A stretch of 64,000 nucleotides of DNA, taken from Helopsaltes ochotensis. Lineage: Eukaryota > Chordata > Aves > Passeriformes > Locustellidae. A model generated the notes under the pieces. That model was not told the origin of the DNA, did no database searches, and worked only from the letters and a program-made list of their open reading frames with translations. Location of the stretch: the NCBI GenBank assembly GCA_013400155.1, contig VXBM01001879.1, positions 42,927 to 106,926 of the forward strand, in the 5' to 3' direction. Numbering within the stretch: the first letter of the stretch is position 1; each line of letters begins with the position of its first letter. This document shows, in pieces, positions 60,366 through 64,000 of the stretch. The position numbers and the translations under genes are program-made.

Positions 60366-61199
60366 AATGGAAACACTGGGCTTCAAAAATGAGCAACCAC
60401 AGTGGGGTTCCACTGCAATTTGATGATGTAATAACCTCTTTTCATCCCCCTGAAAGTAATGCAGAGTTGTGAAGTTCAAATGTAGTACAGAGCATCTTGT
60501 TTGCTAGAGTGGAAACAAAGTGACAAGCTAGTTATAATGCCAGGCCTGTTTTTGATACTTTGAGAGAAACATGGATATTGTGTGTTGATTGTTGATTTTA
60601 GTTTCATTCAGTTCTAGGAATGGAAAGGCTTTGCCTCACTCCCAGTGTGCACACAACAAAGGTTAAACCCTTCCCATACAGTGAGTTTACTTTAGCTGTA
60701 AATTATATACTGTCACAGAGGAGCCTGGGATGTCTTCTGTGAGTGAAGAACTGTCAAATTGGTTTATAGGAAAAAATGTGCTCTCCAATATTTTCCTTAC
60801 TATTTCTCATGAATCAAATTCTTCCACCTTCTTCCACTGTATGGTGCGTTACTTCTCAAGAGCGACCTTACTGAAGGATATGGTATTATGGAATTTGAGG
60901 AAGATCTGTCAACTCTCACCATGTTTTAATCATGGGGGTTGGACTGAGTCAAAAGTTTGGTAGAGATTTCAATCTGTGCTGCCTCCATAATGAAGGTGGT
61001 TTGGATGGTAACTAGAGTCAAAGATAGGGACCAGTACCTACCCACAGAACCAGACTGAGCCATCTGGCAAATTTTGGTATTTGACGTTCAGCAGGCAGTT
61101 TTCTGTGAACCAGTGTCTAGTGAAGAGTACCCTGGGCCTTTCTGAATAAAATTACAGAAGATTATTCAGCCTCAGTGTCTCCCAACTGGTCTTGGAATA

Positions 61200-61231
61200 G
61201 TATTTTTGATAACTTGGTATTTTTGATAACT
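61200..61231 (+). repeat. 15-bp tandem duplication
   Basis: GTATTTTTGATAACT at 61200-61214 and again at 61217-61231. Confidence 0.85.
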
Positions 61232-61643
61232 GAGGAACTGTGCCAGTTTCAGCTTCTTTTCGCTAACATGTTGAGATTGTCATGACTATGCAATGTAATT
61301 ATATAAAGACATATTAGTAACCTGGAATTCCAGGGAATAGAGGTAAATTTTGCAATGGTTACTCTTGATCTAAAATAGATTAACAAAGCTTCCAGGATGG
61401 GTAATTATGCTCAAAATCAATCAGATCAACTACCAATTTGTAAATAAATTGCTTTCCAATAAAATACAAAGCAGTTTTCTGTGAGTGGAGAGTCTAGTAT
61501 ACAGATTTTAAAGATTCTGCTTCTTTTCACTAACATGTCTTTCTGGGGACAAATGTTTAGGCAATTACTGTAATTATGATAAGGACTCCATTTTCCATGT
61601 GAAGTACAGAGAATGCGTAGTCACAAGGGACTGTATAATTACA

Positions 61644-61649
61644 TTTATT
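61644..61649 (-). promoter_or_regulatory. Distal SUGCT poly(A) signal
   Basis: Second AATAAA on the minus strand, about 50 bp beyond the first, followed by CCCTTGTGACT. It could be used as an alternative site. Confidence 0.45.
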
Positions 61650-61694
61650 CCCAACCCCCCCAAGTAAATCTTTCACTCAGACAGCATGAGATTG

Positions 61695-61700
61695 TTTATT
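61695..61700 (-). promoter_or_regulatory. Proximal SUGCT poly(A) signal
   Basis: Canonical AATAAA on the minus strand, about 150 bp past the SUGCT stop, with TGCTGTCTGAGTG just downstream as a possible GU-rich element. Confidence 0.55.
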
Positions 61701-61852
61701 TGATACATCAGTGTTAAAATCATACAAACACACGTGGAAGAAAATTAGGAATTAAATTATGTCTTCTCTTTGACTCCCATTAGGGAAACTGAAGGGAGCA
61801 AAGAGAGGACAAAGTAATGTGAATCAGTGTGAAGGAATGTAGCTAATGTTCC

Positions 61853-62016
61853 TTATCTGACCTCATGCTGAGCCACAGCACCAGTGCAAAGCAGCTCTTC
61901 TATAGCATCATCCTCATACCCCAGCATGCTCTTCAGTATCTCCACTGTGTGTTGTCCAACAAGTGGAGGTGGTTTTGGATGTGACACAGCAAATTCACTG
62001 TATCTGACACCTGGTC
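61853..62016 (-). CDS. SUGCT: SUGCT terminal coding exon (C-terminal 53 residues plus stop)
   Basis: Last coding exon of succinyl-CoA:glutarate CoA-transferase, a mitochondrial family III (CaiB/BaiF-type) CoA-transferase that moves CoA from succinyl-CoA to glutarate in lysine and tryptophan breakdown. The minus-strand frame reads GPGVRYSEF, then PPPLVGQHTVEIL, then GYEDDAIEELL, and ends AQHEVR with TAA at 61855-61853. The PPPxxGQHT..IL block followed by GY..xxI..L is the C-terminal signature of this family, and the ending resembles my recollection of mammalian SUGCT, which ends in a V.QHE-type tail. The exon opens after TTTTTTCAG with the last two bases of a split glycine codon, so the intron before it is phase 1. 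It contains 53 complete codons and a stop. The remaining exons lie beyond the right edge. There is no frame disruption. Identity rests on motif recognition, not on an alignment. Confidence 0.92.
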
Positions 62017-62068
62017 CTGAAAAAACACAAAAACAAAAAAAAAAAAAGAAAAAAAAAAAAAAAAAAAA
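62017..62068 (-). promoter_or_regulatory. SUGCT: SUGCT last-intron 3' splice site with extreme T tract
   Basis: Read on the minus strand this is about 50 nt of nearly uninterrupted T, broken by single C and G bases, ending TTTTTTCAG at the exon boundary. The AG is at 62018-62017. It works as the polypyrimidine tract of the acceptor, and it is also a homopolymer prone to slippage and sequencing error. Confidence 0.8.
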
Positions 62069-63230
62069 GAACAAATAGGAGGCAAATTATTTTCCAAAGT
62101 TACTACCCATATTTATATCTAATTGTCTATGTTACTTTAAAGGAAAGTATCTCATTTTGACACCAGTTCTAATCGCAGTCCTTATCATAGAAATGTTATA
62201 TTCTGAAATTACAGACTAAAAAAGATTCCAGTTTGCAATAATATACCAATAAGCCAGTTTTAAATAGTTCACTCAAATGCAGAATTGCTGGATAGTCACC
62301 CAATGTTAAGGAATTTTTCCCATTTTTTCCAGTAACACATATATCAGAGTGTTTTGATGTCATATTATGTCACTGGTCTTCCACTCTGCTACCTGAACAG
62401 CAATTCCCAGCCCACTCAGGATGTGATGCAGAAATCACCACATTTCTACAACACAAGACAGTACAAGCATAAGGCCACAATGAAATGTCACATTAACACA
62501 CTTTTACTGATGTCAGAGCAGTGCACAAACAATGGGTAGCACCATCTCCAGTTGGCAGCAGCTCAAGTACCTCTGTAGTGTGCTCCATTATCCTGCAGTG
62601 ATACAGAACTGACAGCATGTGTAGACATGGTATTTTCCTGCTTGGTTTACATTTTTTATCAAAAATACAAGTAGCAGTAGCCATAAGAAAATCAACAATG
62701 ATTCATTTGCTCTGGCAGGAATCATTTAAAAAGTGAAAACCTGGAAGGTGGCAATGATATGACTGTGTCTTCTTCTATTGCAGGAAGTCAGACCTCATGT
62801 TTTAGAGATGCTCTGTAGTGAACTGATTTCAGTGTAGCTCCCTGCAGACAAGTATCTATACCCTTATTACCAGACTCAGAAAGGAGAATGAGCTACCGGG
62901 AATTTACACCGGGATCAGAAGTGAGGTATGTACTCAGCACACACATAGAACGATTATCTGCCTGATGGAGAAAAAGAGGAAAATGGTTTCCTTAACTACT
63001 AATTGAAAACTACTCTTCTTTAATACAAAACTGATAAACCTTTGATGCTATAGGCAAAAGGATTCCTCTATTAATAGTAATCACTTTTATTACATACTTT
63101 AAAGAATTTACAAAAAAGGTTATATTATGGTATATCTTTTTCTATGAAACTACAGCTTTACTTCAAAATGCAAAGAAATACAAGGAACATTTCAAATGCC
63201 AGAACAGTGTTTGTTTTATTTTTGAAGAAT

Positions 63231-64000
63231 TAGAATATTGACCAACAATGGAAGTGAACCACAGCATGAATTGATAAATTTACTACATGAAACTACTACT
63301 TATTTGAGGATGCTGACATAGGTCAGTCAAGATGCCAAAACATGACATTTTATTGTTTTTTGCCAGTCTTCATGAACTGTAATCAATTGTTTAATACAGT
63401 AAAGTATCCACCTACCTCCAGGAAAAACAAAAGAAGACAAAAGGTGCCTAGAAAAGCTTTTTATTTATTTATTTTTTAAGCTGATTTGGTACATTTCTGT
63501 CAAGTATGCTCCTAGAAGAAGTAATGGTTGGACTTGATGATCTTAAAGGTCTTTTCCAACCCAGATGATTCTAGGATTCTATGCATGGTTTCTGAGTTTG
63601 AAAAGGAAAGCAGTTAGAATTGGGGAATTGCAGACCAAATAATTTATCTTCAAGTTCTATTCAATACTGCAAAAAATAATTGCCATGAAAATACTTAGCA
63701 GATGAGTAACAGCCAGCATGTACCACTTAAGAACAAATAGTGTATGTGATCTCTCGTCTTTCTATCAGGAAAAGGGCTGAAGGTGAGATACAACCCATTT
63801 AAATTTAGATATCAATAATCTAGATATAGAAGTTTAGTTCCTTAGACACCCTTTGGAGACACAGAAGGTGAAAGTACACACTTACAGTGTGTTCTAAGCC
63901 ACTGGTAAATGAGTAAACCGGGCCAGATGAATTATGGTCACCAGTGTTTCTCCATAAAGGAAAGGGTAGACAAGTGCCCTAAGATGGGGGGCTTTACCAT
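63231..64000 (+). repeat. Duplicated block, copy 3 (770 bp, runs off the window)
   Basis: Same sequence as 42642-43411 with one substitution, 20,589 bp away, inside the SUGCT intron. The left junction TGAAGAAT|TAGAATATTG shares its boundary with copy 1. The right end is not visible. Confidence 0.97.
63521..63583 (+). mobile_element. CR1 3' tip within copy 3
   Basis: Same CR1 terminus as at 42932-42994, with AAAGGTC instead of AAAAGTC. The G form agrees with the general CR1 consensus. Confidence 0.88.

Larger units (their letters stand above)
53868..61619. other. Intergenic downstream of SUGCT; no gene recognised
   Basis: AT-rich DNA with a MIR-like remnant (54398-54510), an AT tract (58071-58140), an A/C-rich tract (60288-60365) and a 15-bp tandem pair at 61200-61231. 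Open frames are short and lack motifs. Confidence 0.5.
61620..61852 (-). other. SUGCT: Probable SUGCT 3' untranslated region
   Basis: Short AT-rich stretch after the SUGCT stop with no further coding frame. It carries two AATAAA hexamers on the minus strand, at 61700-61695 and 61649-61644, followed by TG-rich sequence suited to cleavage and polyadenylation. This implies a 3' UTR of about 170-230 nt. The exact cleavage site cannot be fixed from sequence. Confidence 0.6.
62069..64000 (-). other. SUGCT: SUGCT last intron (partial)
   Basis: No further SUGCT exon was found between the acceptor and the window edge. The open frames here lack family motifs. The final 770 bp (63231-64000) is a near-identical copy of 42642-43411, described separately. 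Confidence 0.75.

Noticed and set aside
60288..60423. Lysine-rich open frames on both strands
   Set aside because: Direct translation of the AAAAC/AAAACCCC low-complexity tract.
1..64000. tRNA, rRNA, snRNA, CRISPR or operon-like features
   Set aside because: Scanned by eye for tRNA A/B boxes, U6/5S-like strings and spaced direct repeats; none was convincing.

Overview
The window is avian nuclear DNA, almost all of it intergenic. The recognisable interspersed repeats are CR1 LINE fragments of several ages, one long endogenous-retrovirus solo LTR of a type common in birds, and a few very old MIR/CORE-SINE-like scraps. There are no L1 or Alu elements, no bacterial-style operons and no CRISPR array. 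Most open frames are short chance frames in AT-rich DNA.

Only one protein-coding segment can be named with confidence: the last coding exon of SUGCT (succinyl-CoA:glutarate CoA-transferase, minus strand, 61853-62016). Its acceptor lies next to an almost pure T tract, and two polyadenylation signals sit 150-210 bp past the stop. From 62017 to the right edge the window is SUGCT intron. Everything to the left is the region downstream of SUGCT. In other vertebrates that side is a gene desert leading to INHBA, so the window probably lies in that desert (inference from conserved synteny; INHBA itself is not present).

Layout. 1-7.6 kb: plain AT-rich DNA. 7.6-8.6 kb: a G/T-rich tract followed by an exon-like segment with strong splice signals at both ends (7775-7982) and an unrecognised open frame (8287-8607). 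11.5-12.3 kb: assembly gap. 16.7-19.8 kb: an old CR1 tail, a 1.3 kb solo LTR with a perfect 5-bp target-site duplication (17612-18934), then a minus-strand decayed coding-like frame with two internal stops (19210-19761). 20-26 kb: two weaker exon-like open frames. 26.4 and 32.3 kb: CR1 fragments. 32-34 kb: two 78-bp inverted copies about 94% identical, flanking minisatellites. 34.4 kb: an (AAAT)20 microsatellite. 38.5 kb: an ancient CR1. 42.3-43.4 kb: a duplicated block split by a single N and repeated at 63.2-64.0 kb with one mismatch in 770 bp, most simply an assembly artefact. 43.4-44.9 kb: an LTR fragment and an 840-bp CR1 with the end of its reverse-transcriptase ORF. 45-61 kb: MIR-like scraps, a second A-rich gap, and pyrimidine, AT and A-rich tracts. 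61.6-64.0 kb: the SUGCT 3' end.

I found no clear new biological system. The items most worth following are the decayed frame at 19.2-19.8 kb, the exon-like segment at 7.8 kb, the inverted pair at 32.0/33.8 kb, and the triplicated block, whose single N falls exactly on the only variant base.
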